From JADHUC01 sp964617665 (lineage in GTDB: Bacteria; Planctomycetota; Planctomycetia; Pirellulales; Pirellulaceae): a DNA stretch of 46,801 bases. The notes beneath the pieces were generated by a model. It did no database searches, was not told the DNA's origin, and was given only the letters and a program-made list of their open reading frames with translations. The DNA is taken from NCBI GenBank assembly GCA_964617665.1, contig CAZUAH010000038.1, positions 1 to 46,801 of the forward strand, written 5' to 3'. The first letter of the stretch is position 1. The number at the start of each line of letters is the position of its first letter. The translations under genes were made by a program, and so were the position numbers. This document shows, piece after piece, positions 34,852 to 43,958 of this stretch.

Positions 34852-35592
34852 CTACTTCCCCGCCGCCCAACGAATCCCTTGCAGTAGAATCTTGGGAAAG
34901 TTGGGATTCTCCCACGCGTGGCGGTCGTGGCCCAACATTAAATGGAAGATACGGCTTTTGCCATAGGTCTTCGTCCACGCGAGTTCCGGATCATTCTTGG
35001 GATGGTCTGTCTTTAGTAGCAGGTGCACGTCGGGTGCTGTGTAATACCCGCCGTAAGTCTCGTCGTGGATCTCGAAATTCTCGATCCCTTTTGTGATGGG
35101 ATGCTCCTTGTCAACGACGGTCACCTTCAGATGTTCGTCGTGCGACCAAGTGGACTTCTTATACTTCTCGCCGTCGATGGTCATCTCGTTGAGGACGAAC
35201 TTGCCACCGATGATCTTGGTGAACTCGTCCCAATTGGGGTGAGCGCCCATGTTGTGGTGGAGCGACACGACTCCAATGCCTTTCTCCAGCAGGGCCACAA
35301 ACGCCTTTTGTTGTTCGGGCGAAATGCCCCGGACCATGTCGTACATGACAATGACGTCGCAATCCTCCGTCAGTGCTGGTTTCAGCAGACCTGCGTCTTT
35401 CGGTAATTCGGCCTTGGTGTACTCGACGTTCGGCAACGCGTCGAACATGGCGAAGAACGGCTCCTGTTGGAAACCGTGGCCGCCGTAGGTGAGCAAGATT
35501 CGGATCTTCCCTCCGGCCTCGTCGGCATGCGTTGGAACGGCCAAGATCAACGCCACACAAGCCAACACGACAAACGCTACGAATCGCTTCAT
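34852..35592 (-). CDS. Secreted ThuA-domain protein
   Basis: ThuA domains have a class-I glutamine-amidotransferase-like fold and in planctomycetes usually occur in exported proteins acting on sugars. The exact reaction is unknown. The 246-aa protein has a Sec signal (cleavage after THA, residue about 24). A ThuA start, ILLTYGGHGFQQEPFF, lies near 33, followed by DVIVMYDMVRG near 85, GVVSLHHNMG near 114, and 'RIFHLMLGHDRHAWENPNF' near the C-terminus. ATG 35592 is preferred because GGGAGG lies 6 nt upstream. It is a single-gene unit. Confidence 0.88.
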   Translation of the reverse strand: MKRFVAFVVLACVALILAVPTHADEAGGKIRILLTYGGHGFQQEPFFAMFDALPNVEYTKAELPKDAGLLKPALTEDCDVIVMYDMVRGISPEQQKAFVALLEKGIGVVSLHHNMGAHPNWDEFTKIIGGKFVLNEMTIDGEKYKKSTWSHDEHLKVTVVDKEHPITKGIENFEIHDETYGGYYTAPDVHLLLKTDHPKNDPELAWTKTYGKSRIFHLMLGHDRHAWENPNFPKILLQGIRWAAGK

Positions 35593-35755
35593 GATGTACC
35601 TCCCAATTGGCAAATTGTCTAAACGGCGGTTTCAGAGATTAAGCAACGACAATGGCAACTTCGTGTCCTGCCTAGTTTACGAAGCGTTCGACGCCCACGT
35701 CAAGAAACTTGGTGTGGCGGCGTCTAATCTTCAGACCGGACAGGGAACATGAACC

Positions 35756-35786
35756 GGAAAAGAAAACGGCCCGCTAATGCGGGCCG
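35756..35786 (-). terminator. Intrinsic terminator of the NCS1 permease gene
   Basis: Read on the minus strand, CGGCCCGC-ATTA-GCGGGCCG (8-bp perfect stem, 4-nt loop) is followed by TTTTCTTTTCC. This is the clearest intrinsic terminator in the window and lies 66 bp past the permease stop. Confidence 0.82.
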
Positions 35787-35852
35787 CATCAGTTCCATGG
35801 TTACAGGGGACTCTGTTCAGTGGAGATTCATCTCGCTCATTTTCAGAGAATT

Positions 35853-37295
35853 CTAAGCTGCCTCGTCCGCTTGCTCCGCAGCGGGCATTTCGAGCGTCTG
35901 GCTCAGCATGCCTATCTTCGCTAGAACGATATAGAGGACGAAACCGACGATGAGCGCAGCCATCGGAGGACAGGGTACTCTGCAGTCGACAATCGCCTGC
36001 GGAATGGCGATTTCAAGCTCGACCAGCTTCTCTAGCAGCGGGATAAACAGGCTGTTCCAAGCTCCCACAACGAATCCGAGAGCCCATGATATCCACCCAG
36101 CCGGATTGAAACCGGCACGCGGGCCTGGCCACTTCTTTCCTGCCAGCAGATAGTCGGCTGTCATGGCGCCACAGATCGGGCCAAACGAGGCGCCGATGAT
36201 AATGAACACGCCGGCCGCGTCGCCCGCCCGACCGGAGACCACCAGAGCGATCGAACCGGCGACTCCAACACCACACGAGATGAATGGGTTGACTTTGGGC
36301 AGTGTGTTCTTGAAGCTCGCAGCAGCGATTAGCGAGCTAAAACACGCGGGCGGAAATGCCGCAACTGCCAATAGCAGCCAGAAGACCTTGGCAACTCCCT
36401 CGCCCATAATGGTCTCCATGAGTTGCGTCGGCTCGAGGACAACCTTCTCTCCCATCAGACCGGCGCCGCAAGTTCCAGCCACGATCAACAGGGCCATACA
36501 GCCAGTGAAAATCGTCGCCCCCGCAACACCAACCAGACCGCCGATATTCACGTCCTTTTCAGTACGGTTACTCGAAGCGATATCCACACCCGCGGCTCCA
36601 GCCGTGGCGAAGAAGCCAACAATGTTGGCGACTGCAACTAGGAAGAGATCCAACGAAGTCGGTGCAGCCGCCGCCGCAGCCTCGCCCGTCACCTGCTCCG
36701 GGCTGAAACTGCCGATCCCGGATGCAACCTTGCCGACGAGGATCAGCAGAATGACGAGCGGAATCAACGGCAGGAACGTGGCGACCTTCGCCACATAATT
36801 GATGCCCTTCAGCCCGACGAATGCGGCCACGAGCGCCCAGACGATACCAATCGCCAGGTGCACGGTGGAATCCGCCTCGTAACCTGCAAGCCAAGCCAGG
36901 AGTTTTGCAGAAAAGTAGGAGTTGACCGCCAACCAGCCGAACTGGAGGATGCCCATGAGAAATCCGGGCATCAGGAATCCGCCTATGACTCCGTAGGTCG
37001 AAGTCCCCACCACGGCCAGCGGCAAACCTGTCTTCATGCCCATCATGCCTGGGGCCCAATAGCTGGCGAAGTGGCAGAGCAGCGCTCCCGCGATCACGCC
37101 TAGAAGCGCTACTCCCAGACCTTGAGCCAGGATTCCGCCCGTGCCACCAATGCCACTGGCCGGCACGCTCTCCCAGAAGACGAACCAAAGCATAATACCT
37201 GCATACGTCTGAGCCGTGCTCTTGAACCACGGGACGCGGTTTGATTGTGGAATTGGTTGCGCGGACGCAACATAGTCTGGTAGATTCGAAGCCAT
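35853..37295 (-). CDS. NCS1-family cytosine/purine permease-like transporter
   Basis: The 480-aa membrane protein has about 12 spans. It has features of the cytosine/purine/uracil/allantoin (NCS1) permeases: a polar N-terminus with 'NRVPWFKSTAQTYAGIMLWFVFWE', repeated Gly-rich helices, and 'GVDIASSNRTEKDVNIGGLVG' near 255. The late motif GASFGPICGAMTADYLLAGKKW near 385 matches the 'FGPIxGxxxxDY' element of the family. The start at ATG 37295 has GGAGGG 7 nt upstream, so the longer upstream frame is rejected. The substrate, cytosine or another pyrimidine or purine, is not determined, and no nucleobase catabolic gene is adjacent. The gene has its own promoter and terminator. Confidence 0.78.
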   Translation of the reverse strand: MASNLPDYVASAQPIPQSNRVPWFKSTAQTYAGIMLWFVFWESVPASGIGGTGGILAQGLGVALLGVIAGALLCHFASYWAPGMMGMKTGLPLAVVGTSTYGVIGGFLMPGFLMGILQFGWLAVNSYFSAKLLAWLAGYEADSTVHLAIGIVWALVAAFVGLKGINYVAKVATFLPLIPLVILLILVGKVASGIGSFSPEQVTGEAAAAAAPTSLDLFLVAVANIVGFFATAGAAGVDIASSNRTEKDVNIGGLVGVAGATIFTGCMALLIVAGTCGAGLMGEKVVLEPTQLMETIMGEGVAKVFWLLLAVAAFPPACFSSLIAAASFKNTLPKVNPFISCGVGVAGSIALVVSGRAGDAAGVFIIIGASFGPICGAMTADYLLAGKKWPGPRAGFNPAGWISWALGFVVGAWNSLFIPLLEKLVELEIAIPQAIVDCRVPCPPMAALIVGFVLYIVLAKIGMLSQTLEMPAAEQADEAA

Positions 37296-37396
37296 AGGTG
37301 TCCCTCCTACAACAAAACGAACGCGAACGGGCGGCTGCATGGACACTCCACGCCGCTCGAGCGCCAACGTCCGACGCTAATTACACGTATGGGAAG

Positions 37397-37426
37397 AGTA
37401 TAGCCATACCAAGTGCCGGATGTAAA
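37397..37426 (-). promoter_or_regulatory. Sigma-70 promoter of the NCS1 permease gene
   Basis: On the minus strand TTTACA (37426-37421), 18 nt and TATACT (37402-37397), five of six matches in each box. It implies a leader of about 95 nt in which I recognise no known riboswitch. Confidence 0.55.
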
Positions 37427-37546
37427 CTGTCTGCGGCGCTAGATTTCGGGCAATCGAGCAGGGCCAGCCGTACAGCCGAAAACGCTTTCCCCGTTTTACG
37501 GGAATGCAGCCGTTGCAGGACTCCGCTGCGGCTTGTCTGTGTTCAA

Positions 37547-38755
37547 TCAGTCACTCCTGCGTTTGTCGCCGTCAACGGTTGGCTCGCCGGATATCGCGGT
37601 GAGGATTTCGCTGCCGACGGGCGGGCATCCGGGGACCAGGATACCTGTTTCCCTTAACTTGGCCGTGCAATTGCCTATGCGGAGTGTCCCATCGGGCAAA
37701 TCCGAGTGGCCCTTGCCGATGGCAATGTCGATGGTGGTCTGCTCGGGGAAGTAGTCAAAGATGCGATCTTTGTAGCGTTTCAAGAACAGCAGCAGCGTGG
37801 ATTGACATGCACTGCAAGAGTTGTCGTCCAAGACGGTGATGTTCGGGAATTCGATCTTCAGGTTCTTTGGCGGAGGATCGAACGGCGAGGTCCAGTCCCG
37901 CCAGTTGTCGGGCGTGATGGTTATGCGATCCAAGTCGATCACACCGTAGTCGCGCTCGGCACCCATGCGCAAATGCGGAATATCGAGCGCATTCGTACCC
38001 ATCAGTTGACACGCGACGGCGTCGGCTGCGAAGGCGTCGGTACTCACCACGACAATATCGACGGGCTTGGCCTGTCCGGCGCTGGGCCCGAGACCCTCCA
38101 TGCCCACGGTGCCGTCGATGACGGCGAGACTTGGGCGGAGAACAGAGGATAAATCTGCAATCGCGACGTCAATGGACTTCTCGTCGCTCCCATCGATCGC
38201 TGGAAGCATGTGTAGCTTTGCCTTGCTCCGTCGCCACAGACATCCCTTCATGTTCTTCACGGCCAGCGTCGCCCCGGTATGCATGTGCATCTTCATGACC
38301 GGCAGCGAGACGATGAAATCGGCTTCCAGCACATCGGGGCAAATCCTGAGGGAGCGAATCACACGGCCGTCGGGTATCGGCACCTCGACGAAACGACGCC
38401 GATCCATGTCGATTAGCGGGCAATTGCGCTGGCCAGCGACCGACGCAATCCCCGTTGCCTCGAACGCCTCGCGCACGTCGACGCCCACGATCGGGCTTTC
38501 CCCGACTGCCACATCGGCTCCTGCATCGCGAAAGATGTCGATGGCAGCGGCAACGGCATCGGGGTGCGTTGTGATGCCTGAGTCGGGAGATGCCACGCGG
38601 CCGGCATTAGGCTTCAGCAGCACTCGCTTGCCGCGAACCATCGAAAGATCCACGGGCTCCAATGCCGCCCGCGTATTGGCGTATGCCCCGTTCCCGTGTG
38701 CAACATACACGGATGGATGCGATGATGTATTGGGACGCAGACTTCCGGATATCAT
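37547..38755 (-). CDS. DUF362 domain protein
   Basis: DUF362 proteins are of unknown biochemical role and sometimes carry Fe-S centres. The 402-aa protein shows the family blocks KRVLLKPNAGR near 43, 'DAGADVAVGESPI' near 78, IVSLPVMKMHMHTGATLAVKN near 148, and VIDGTVGMEGLGP near 213. A CSACQ pair near 313 and further cysteines near 365 and 380 (GNCTAK, VPGCPP) could bind metal. No classical 4Cys ferredoxin motif is present. ATG 38755 follows the repaired sufS stop (38761) by 5 nt, indicating a two-gene transcript sufS-DUF362. No secretion signal is seen. Confidence 0.85.
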   Translation of the reverse strand: MISGSLRPNTSSHPSVYVAHGNGAYANTRAALEPVDLSMVRGKRVLLKPNAGRVASPDSGITTHPDAVAAAIDIFRDAGADVAVGESPIVGVDVREAFEATGIASVAGQRNCPLIDMDRRRFVEVPIPDGRVIRSLRICPDVLEADFIVSLPVMKMHMHTGATLAVKNMKGCLWRRSKAKLHMLPAIDGSDEKSIDVAIADLSSVLRPSLAVIDGTVGMEGLGPSAGQAKPVDIVVVSTDAFAADAVACQLMGTNALDIPHLRMGAERDYGVIDLDRITITPDNWRDWTSPFDPPPKNLKIEFPNITVLDDNSCSACQSTLLLFLKRYKDRIFDYFPEQTTIDIAIGKGHSDLPDGTLRIGNCTAKLRETGILVPGCPPVGSEILTAISGEPTVDGDKRRSD

Positions 38756-38760
38756 TCATG

Positions 38761-40007
38761 TCACCGACGAAAGATTCGCATCGCGGCTTGCAGGGCTTCG
38801 CCGAGCTTTTCAACCTCTTCCAGCGTGTTGTAGAAGTAGAAGCTTGCACGCGCGCTAGCCGACACGCCCATTCTCGCATGCAATGGCAAGGCACAATGAT
38901 GCCCGGCTCGAATGGCCACTCCTTGTTCGTCCAGTACCATCGCGAGATCGTTGGCCTGAACGCCTTCAATACGAAGCTGGCAATGCCGCCTTTCTGGTCA
39001 GGCGTAGGCCCAAGGAGGCGCACTTCTTCGAACTGCCCGAGGATCTCATGGGCCTTGCAGGTCAATTCGTGTTCGTATCTGTGAATGGCCTGCAAGCCGA
39101 CCTTCTCCAAGTATTCCACCGCCGCCGCCATGCCCAGGGCGGGAACGATGGGCGGAGTCCCAGCCTCGAATTTCGTGGGCAAGTCCGCAGGCTCGAAGCC
39201 GTCAAGGTCGGCACGATGGATCATGCTGCCGCCGCCCAAGAACGGCGGCATAGCCTCAAGCAGCGACTCGCGTCCGTACAGAGCTCCAATGCCTGAAGGC
39301 CCCAACATCTTATGGCCGCTGAACGCGAGAAAATCGGCGCCCAACGTCTGAACGTCCGTCACACCGTGCGGAACGCTCTGAGCGGCATCGACCAACACCA
39401 ATGCTCCCGCGTCGTGAGCACGCTGGATGATCGTTTCCAGCGGATTGATCGTGCCAAGCACATTAGAGACGGCGACAACGGATACCAGCTTTGTGCGTCT
39501 GGAAAACAGGTCATCCAACGCATCTAAGACCAATAGCCCGTCATCCGTAAGCGGCATGAATTTGACGGTACAACCGGTGCGCTGCGCCAACTGCTGCCAC
39601 GGGATGAGGTTCGAGTGATGCTCCATTTCCGTCAGCAGGATCTCGTCGCCAGGGCCCACGTTTGCGTCGCCCCAGCTTCGAGCGACCAGGTTGATCGACG
39701 CGGTGGTGCCCGAAGTGAACACTATCTCGTGAGACTGGCGCGCGTTGACAAAACGCTGGACGGCCTCTCGTGCGGTCTCATATAAATCCGTGCTTAATTC
39801 ACTCAGATAATGGATGCCGCGGTGGACGTTGGCGTACTGTTCTTCGTACGCCGTGGTCATGGCGTCGATCACCGATCGCGGGCGTTGAGTGGTGGCGGCG
39901 TTGTCAAGGTACACAAGCGGTTTGTCACCGTGCACCTTGGTTGACAAGATTGGGAAATCAGATCGCAGCGACTGTACGTCCAGCGGTAAGGTCTCGGTCA
40001 GTGTCAT
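38761..40007 (-). CDS. sufS: SufS-type cysteine desulfurase, interrupted by a one-base frameshift
   Basis: SufS takes sulfur from cysteine, via PLP, for Fe-S cluster assembly. Residues 1-347 are typical: YLDNAATTQRP, EMEHHSNLIPWQ, and the PLP lysine K233 in FSGHKMLGPSG. At codon 348 (about 38967) the frame breaks. Reading on in the next frame gives a clean C-terminus with the catalytic cysteine (RAGHHC, Cys372), the ARASFYFYNT block and a TGA at 38763-38761, 415 aa in total if one base is restored. Unrepaired, the frame runs to 38607 with nonsense and overlaps DUF362 by 149 bases. Restoring one G (TTGGAAGG for TTGAAGG) fits exactly, so this is a recent mutation or a sequencing error. ATG 40007 is preferred over a TTG at 40025. 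Confidence 0.85.
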
Positions 40008-40037
40008 CAGTCGTCCAGTGGGCAATCAGATCGAAAA

Positions 40038-40060
40038 CGTGCCACATGCTGAATGGCACG
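40038..40060. repeat. Short inverted repeat upstream of sufS
   Basis: CGTGCCA-CATGCTGAA-TGGCACG, a 7-bp perfect stem with a 9-nt loop, lies 31 bp upstream of the sufS start in the divergent sufS/tctC region. It could be an operator or a leader hairpin. Nothing further supports either. Confidence 0.35.
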
Positions 40061-40144
40061 CAGTAAAGTCTACGTGGCCGGTATGTCGGCGACAAGAACT
40101 AGCGGTGGCCGGCTTGGCTCCCCCCAACGCAGAGGCTCCGTCCC

Positions 40145-40174
40145 TTGACATCGGTCAGGCGTTGCGACCATAGT
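40145..40174 (+). promoter_or_regulatory. Candidate tctCBA promoter
   Basis: A perfect -35 TTGACA (40145-40150), 18 nt and CATAGT (40169-40174) lie about 80 nt before tctC. Confidence 0.45.
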
Positions 40175-40255
40175 GGGGGACTTTCCGACCGCATGATTCA
40201 AGAACTGCAAGCAGAACGGATACCTAACGTCGCTCCATCTTCGAAAGCGCGAATC

Positions 40256-41239
40256 ATGAGATTTTTTGCTCTATTGGTATGGCTTCCCCTCATCGCGGTG
40301 CTCGCGGGCTGCACCCCTGGTTCAGGGACAAACGAGACTCCCGAGACTTATCCGCGGAAGACGGTCACTGTCATATGTCCGTGGGCCCCCGGTGGTGGGA
40401 CGGATCGAGTGGCACGTTTTTGGGCAGACGCACTGCAGCAGGAATTTGACCAGCCGTTCGTCGTCGTGAACAGGACGGGAGGCAGCGGTGCCGTGGGACA
40501 CTCGGCCGGCGCTTACGCAGCCCCCGACGGATACACGATTACGTTGGTCACATTCGAACTGTGCACAATGCACCGAATGAATATATCGGATCTGACGCAC
40601 GAAGATTTCACGTGCCTCATGCAAATGAACGCGGACACTGCGGCCATTATCGTACAGAACGATGCGCCGTGGAAAACACTTGGCGAGTTCCTGGATCACG
40701 TCCGCCAGAAGCCCGGCGAATTGAAGATGTCCGGCACCGCCACTGGCGGCGCTTGGGATCTGGCAAGGGCCGGCTTGTTCCAGGCTGCGGAGGTGCCGAT
40801 CGACTCGGTGGTGTGGGTGCCAACCAAGGGCTCGGCGCCCTCGTTGGTCGAATTGCTGGGGGGGCACATCGACTCGGTGTGCTGCAGCGTCCCCGAGGCC
40901 GTTACACAGGTGGAAGCCGGCCAACTTCGCATGCTGGCGGTCATGTCCGAAGAACGCCATCCAGACTTCCCTGACGTCCCGACTGTTAAGGAATCCGGCG
41001 TGGACTGGATTGCCGTCGCGTGGAGGGGACTGGCATTGCCAAAGGGGACGCCACCTGAAATCGTGGACACACTCTACGAGAAGTGCAAGGGCATCGCCGA
41101 ATCGGACGCCTACAAGGAATTCATGGGAAAGAACGGATTCGCCATCATGATCCGAGGCAAGGACGACTTCAAGCAGTTCCTCGTCGAGCAGGATGCACAG
41201 TGGAAGGAAGTGATCGAAGCGGCGAACTACGCGAAGTAG
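40256..41239 (+). CDS. tctC: TctC-type solute-binding lipoprotein of a tripartite tricarboxylate transporter
   Basis: TctC captures the substrate outside the membrane for the TctAB carrier. The 327-aa protein begins with a lipoprotein signal ending in the lipobox LAGC (Cys near 20). The TctC/Bug start 'KTVTVICPWAPGGGTDRVARFW', 'VVNRTGGSGAVGHSAGAYA', and a late LPKGTPPEIVDTL block follow. Substrates in this family range from citrate to other carboxylates and are not determined by sequence. I start at ATG 40256 because the signal peptide begins there. Upstream in-frame residues are polar and unlikely. It heads a tctC-tctB-tctA operon. Confidence 0.9.
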   Translation: MRFFALLVWLPLIAVLAGCTPGSGTNETPETYPRKTVTVICPWAPGGGTDRVARFWADALQQEFDQPFVVVNRTGGSGAVGHSAGAYAAPDGYTITLVTFELCTMHRMNISDLTHEDFTCLMQMNADTAAIIVQNDAPWKTLGEFLDHVRQKPGELKMSGTATGGAWDLARAGLFQAAEVPIDSVVWVPTKGSAPSLVELLGGHIDSVCCSVPEAVTQVEAGQLRMLAVMSEERHPDFPDVPTVKESGVDWIAVAWRGLALPKGTPPEIVDTLYEKCKGIAESDAYKEFMGKNGFAIMIRGKDDFKQFLVEQDAQWKEVIEAANYAK

Positions 41240-41280
41240 TAGCGGATCGGTAATCGTCCCGTCATGACATTGCCTGCCTA

Positions 41281-41796
41281 ATGAATGCTCGTCCTCATAC
41301 CAAGTCAGCCGGATTATCCCTCGGCCTGTCGCTCGTCGTTTTCGGAGCACTCGCGCTGCTGTTCTCGCGCGACATTGGCGAGACGGGTGTTGGAAGCGCA
41401 AATGACCCTGGTCCGCGATTGTTTCCCATTACCCTATCGGCATTCTTGACGCTGTGGGGATTGGTTGAGACGGGCCGCTGGGTGTTCGGGAAAGTCTGGA
41501 AATCCCAAACAGGCTTGCAGGCAGAGGATATTTCGCCTGCAGCACCAGCCGCAGAACTGAATCGCTGGAACGTGTTGCTTATGATCGCGGCGCTATGCGT
41601 TTACATTCCAGCAATCAGTTGGCTGGGATTCTCCCTGTGTACATTCGTCCTGGCCACCGGGCTGATTCTGTGGCTCGGTGGCCGCTGGTGGCTGGCTCCG
41701 ATTGTGGCCGTCGTGATGGTCACTGTCGTGAAACTGCTGTTCGTCGGTATGTTCAAGGTACAACTGCCCGCAGGTGAATTGGGGCTGCCGTTTTGA
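41281..41796 (+). CDS. tctB: TctB small membrane subunit of the tripartite tricarboxylate transporter
   Basis: The 171-aa protein has four hydrophobic segments. The TctB features are a first helix followed by 'GSANDPGPRLFPITLSAFLTLWG' (Pro-Gly-Pro-x-x-FP) and two closing helices ending near PAGELGLPF. It overlaps tctA by four bases (TTGA), and a 41-bp gap separates it from tctC. TctB is the least conserved part of these transporters, so the call leans on topology, the PGPRxFP element and position. Confidence 0.87.
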   Translation: MNARPHTKSAGLSLGLSLVVFGALALLFSRDIGETGVGSANDPGPRLFPITLSAFLTLWGLVETGRWVFGKVWKSQTGLQAEDISPAAPAAELNRWNVLLMIAALCVYIPAISWLGFSLCTFVLATGLILWLGGRWWLAPIVAVVMVTVVKLLFVGMFKVQLPAGELGLPF

Positions 41797-43355
41797 TTCT
41801 GGAATTGCTCAAGCCTAACGTCCTCACGCCCTGGTTACTGGGCATGGTCTTCGGCATCTTCGTCGGAGCCACGCCGGGCCTAACCGCCACGATGGCGGTG
41901 GCGCTGATTGTGCCGATCAGCTTCCACATGGAGCCGACCGCCGGCTTGGCGATGATCATTGGTGTCAGTTTTACGGCGATCTTCGCAGGCGATATCCCGG
42001 CGACCTACCTCCGTATTCCAGGAACACCGGCGTCGGCCGCCGCGACGTTGGACGGTCATCAGATGGCGAAACGAGGCGAGGGTTCCTTGGCGTTGACACT
42101 GGACTTGTTCTGCTCGGCCATTGGTGGACTGATCGGTGTAACGTTGCTTATTTTTATTGCACCACAGTTGGCGAAATTCGCCCTGCAGTTCAGCTTCTAC
42201 GAAATATTCTGGTTAGCTGTGTTCGGCTTGAGCCTAAGCGCACTGGTCAGTACTGGCAGCACAAGCAAGGGATGGATGTCAGCCTGTCTGGGAGTGCTGC
42301 TGTCGACGGTTGGCATGGACATCGTCAGTGGAATACCTCGCTACACGTTTCGGAACGTCGGGATATTGCAGGGGCTTGAAGACATCGAAGCGATGCAATG
42401 GCTCACGGACGGATTGCGCACCTTGAGCATCGACTTGATGAGTGGCTTGAACTTCATTCCGGTGATGATCGGCTTGTTCGGGTTGTCCGAGGTATTTCGA
42501 AATTTGGCTCGCCGGCGATCAGGCAAGACCGAAGGCGTGGCTACACGAGAACGCATGCCTATGGGACGGGCGTTGCGAGAGATTGTCAGGCATTGGCGGA
42601 TGGTGATCCAGTCCGCTGGGGCAGGTACGGTGATCGGTGCCTTGCCTGGAGCCGGTGCCGACATCGCGGCTTGGGGTGCCTACGGGATTGCGCAGAAGAC
42701 ATCGAAGAACGGCGATCGTTTTGGTACTGGCACAGTCGAAGGCGTGGTCGCACCGACCAGCGCGAACAACGCAGCGATCGCAGGCGCATGGATTCCGGCG
42801 CTGGTTTTCGGAGTACCGGGCGATGCGGTAACGGCGATCGTACTGGGCGCGCTGATGATGTACGAGATCCGACCAGGGCCGCAGATCTTTCAGGAAAGCG
42901 GCGACCAGGTCCGGGCCATCTTTGCGGTGGCCTTGGTCACGCAATTCCTGCTAATTGTCGCAGGCCTGGTAGGCATAAAAGCGTTTAGCTGGATCCTGCG
43001 GTTGCCACGAGGCATGGTGATGACGGCGGTTGTAGTCTTCTCGGTCGTCGGTGCATATTCGCTGCGCAACAGCATGTTTGACGTCTATGTCATGTTCATC
43101 TTTGGGATCGTCGGTTATTTCCTGGAGTCACACCGAGTCCCGTTGGCGCCGATGATCTTGGGGCTGATTCTCGGACCTATGGTGGAAGAGAAGCTCCGCC
43201 AAGGACTGATCAACAGCGACGGTAGCTTCGCACCGTTTTTCACTCGCCCGATATGCGCCGTACTGGTAACGCTATTGGTCGTCACATTCATCGCACTACC
43301 GCTCGCGCGATGGATGCGTCGGAGAGGAGGCAGAAGCGTGGAGCCAAAAGGCTGA
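41793..43355 (+). CDS. tctA: TctA large membrane subunit of the tripartite tricarboxylate transporter
   Basis: TctA is the permease of the sodium- or proton-driven tripartite tricarboxylate transport system. The 520-aa protein has about 12 spans and the family blocks 'GIFVGATPGLTATMAVALIVP' near 20, IPGTPASAAATLDG near 75, 'VIGALPGAGADIAAWGAYGIA' near 280 and VPGDAVTAIVLGALMMY near 340. The start is TTG within the tctB stop codon (TTGA). It is the last gene of the operon and is followed by a dapA remnant on the other strand. Confidence 0.94.
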   Translation: MILELLKPNVLTPWLLGMVFGIFVGATPGLTATMAVALIVPISFHMEPTAGLAMIIGVSFTAIFAGDIPATYLRIPGTPASAAATLDGHQMAKRGEGSLALTLDLFCSAIGGLIGVTLLIFIAPQLAKFALQFSFYEIFWLAVFGLSLSALVSTGSTSKGWMSACLGVLLSTVGMDIVSGIPRYTFRNVGILQGLEDIEAMQWLTDGLRTLSIDLMSGLNFIPVMIGLFGLSEVFRNLARRRSGKTEGVATRERMPMGRALREIVRHWRMVIQSAGAGTVIGALPGAGADIAAWGAYGIAQKTSKNGDRFGTGTVEGVVAPTSANNAAIAGAWIPALVFGVPGDAVTAIVLGALMMYEIRPGPQIFQESGDQVRAIFAVALVTQFLLIVAGLVGIKAFSWILRLPRGMVMTAVVVFSVVGAYSLRNSMFDVYVMFIFGIVGYFLESHRVPLAPMILGLILGPMVEEKLRQGLINSDGSFAPFFTRPICAVLVTLLVVTFIALPLARWMRRRGGRSVEPKG

Positions 43356-43429
43356 GTTGTGCGATTCGGCGAAGGCTCTGGAAGCCGCCAAACCGTCCCA
43401 CGCCCACTGTTCGATTCTGCAACCAGTCG

Positions 43430-43620
43430 GACCACAGCAGGCCGTATGCGGTCAGTGTGCTACGCAACTTCGATTCACCCGCTTCTCCCAAGGGCGTGAT
43501 GGGCAGTCACAGTTCGCCCGTGTCGCGTCTCAGCAGTCTCATGGCCGCTTTGATCGGGATCGGGTTCGTTGCCAGCCCCAGCATGTCACGGCATAGCGGA
43601 AACAGTTTATAGTGCATTTC
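43430..43620 (-). pseudogene. dapA: Remnant of dapA (4-hydroxy-tetrahydrodipicolinate synthase), 3' end only
   Basis: On the minus strand a stretch of about 60 codons reads as the C-terminus of DapA: MHYKLFPLCRDMLGLATNPIP, then IKAAMRLLRRDTGEL, stop, LPITPLGEAGESKLRSTLTAYGLL. The in-frame TGA (43509-43507) stands where DapA has Arg, so one base change (CGA to TGA) explains it. Upstream of about 43620 the resemblance stops and no start is found, so at least the first 230 residues are missing. It is therefore a decayed fragment, not a working gene. Boundaries are approximate. Confidence 0.75.
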
Positions 43621-43958
43621 GCGAATTGATGCAGGGCGCTGCTCGTCGATCATTTTTCGGACCAGCCATCCCCTGCATGAATTCTCAGAAATACTTGATA
43701 TCCGCCACTGACTAGCCTAGAATCAATACCGCTGAAGCATAGCAGTCGCGGACTTCCGGTGGTAGGTGCGCGTCCCAATGTTTCTCGGTGGTTCTCAGTT
43801 GAGCAATCTACCCATGGCTGATGGTCTACCGGACCCCACAAGCCGCGAACCGGCAAGGGAACGGAATAGAGTACGTTGGCCGACTTCAGCGCCGGCGCTT
43901 CGTCCGGTGGCGTTTCCTTTTAAGTGGAAGCCCGTTGGCGTCCTAAAGGAATGTTCAA
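43621..43958. other. Intergenic stretch with no recognised gene
   Basis: About 340 bp between the dapA remnant and the coiled-coil gene. Several short frames occur on both strands but none has a ribosome binding site, a family resemblance or a signal peptide. It may hold the worn 5' part of dapA and the promoter of the next genes. I could not pick a convincing promoter. Confidence 0.4.

Noticed and set aside
38607..38760. C-terminal extension of SufS into DUF362
   Set aside because: This is out-of-frame reading after the one-base deletion. The true C-terminus is in the neighbouring frame and stops at 38761.
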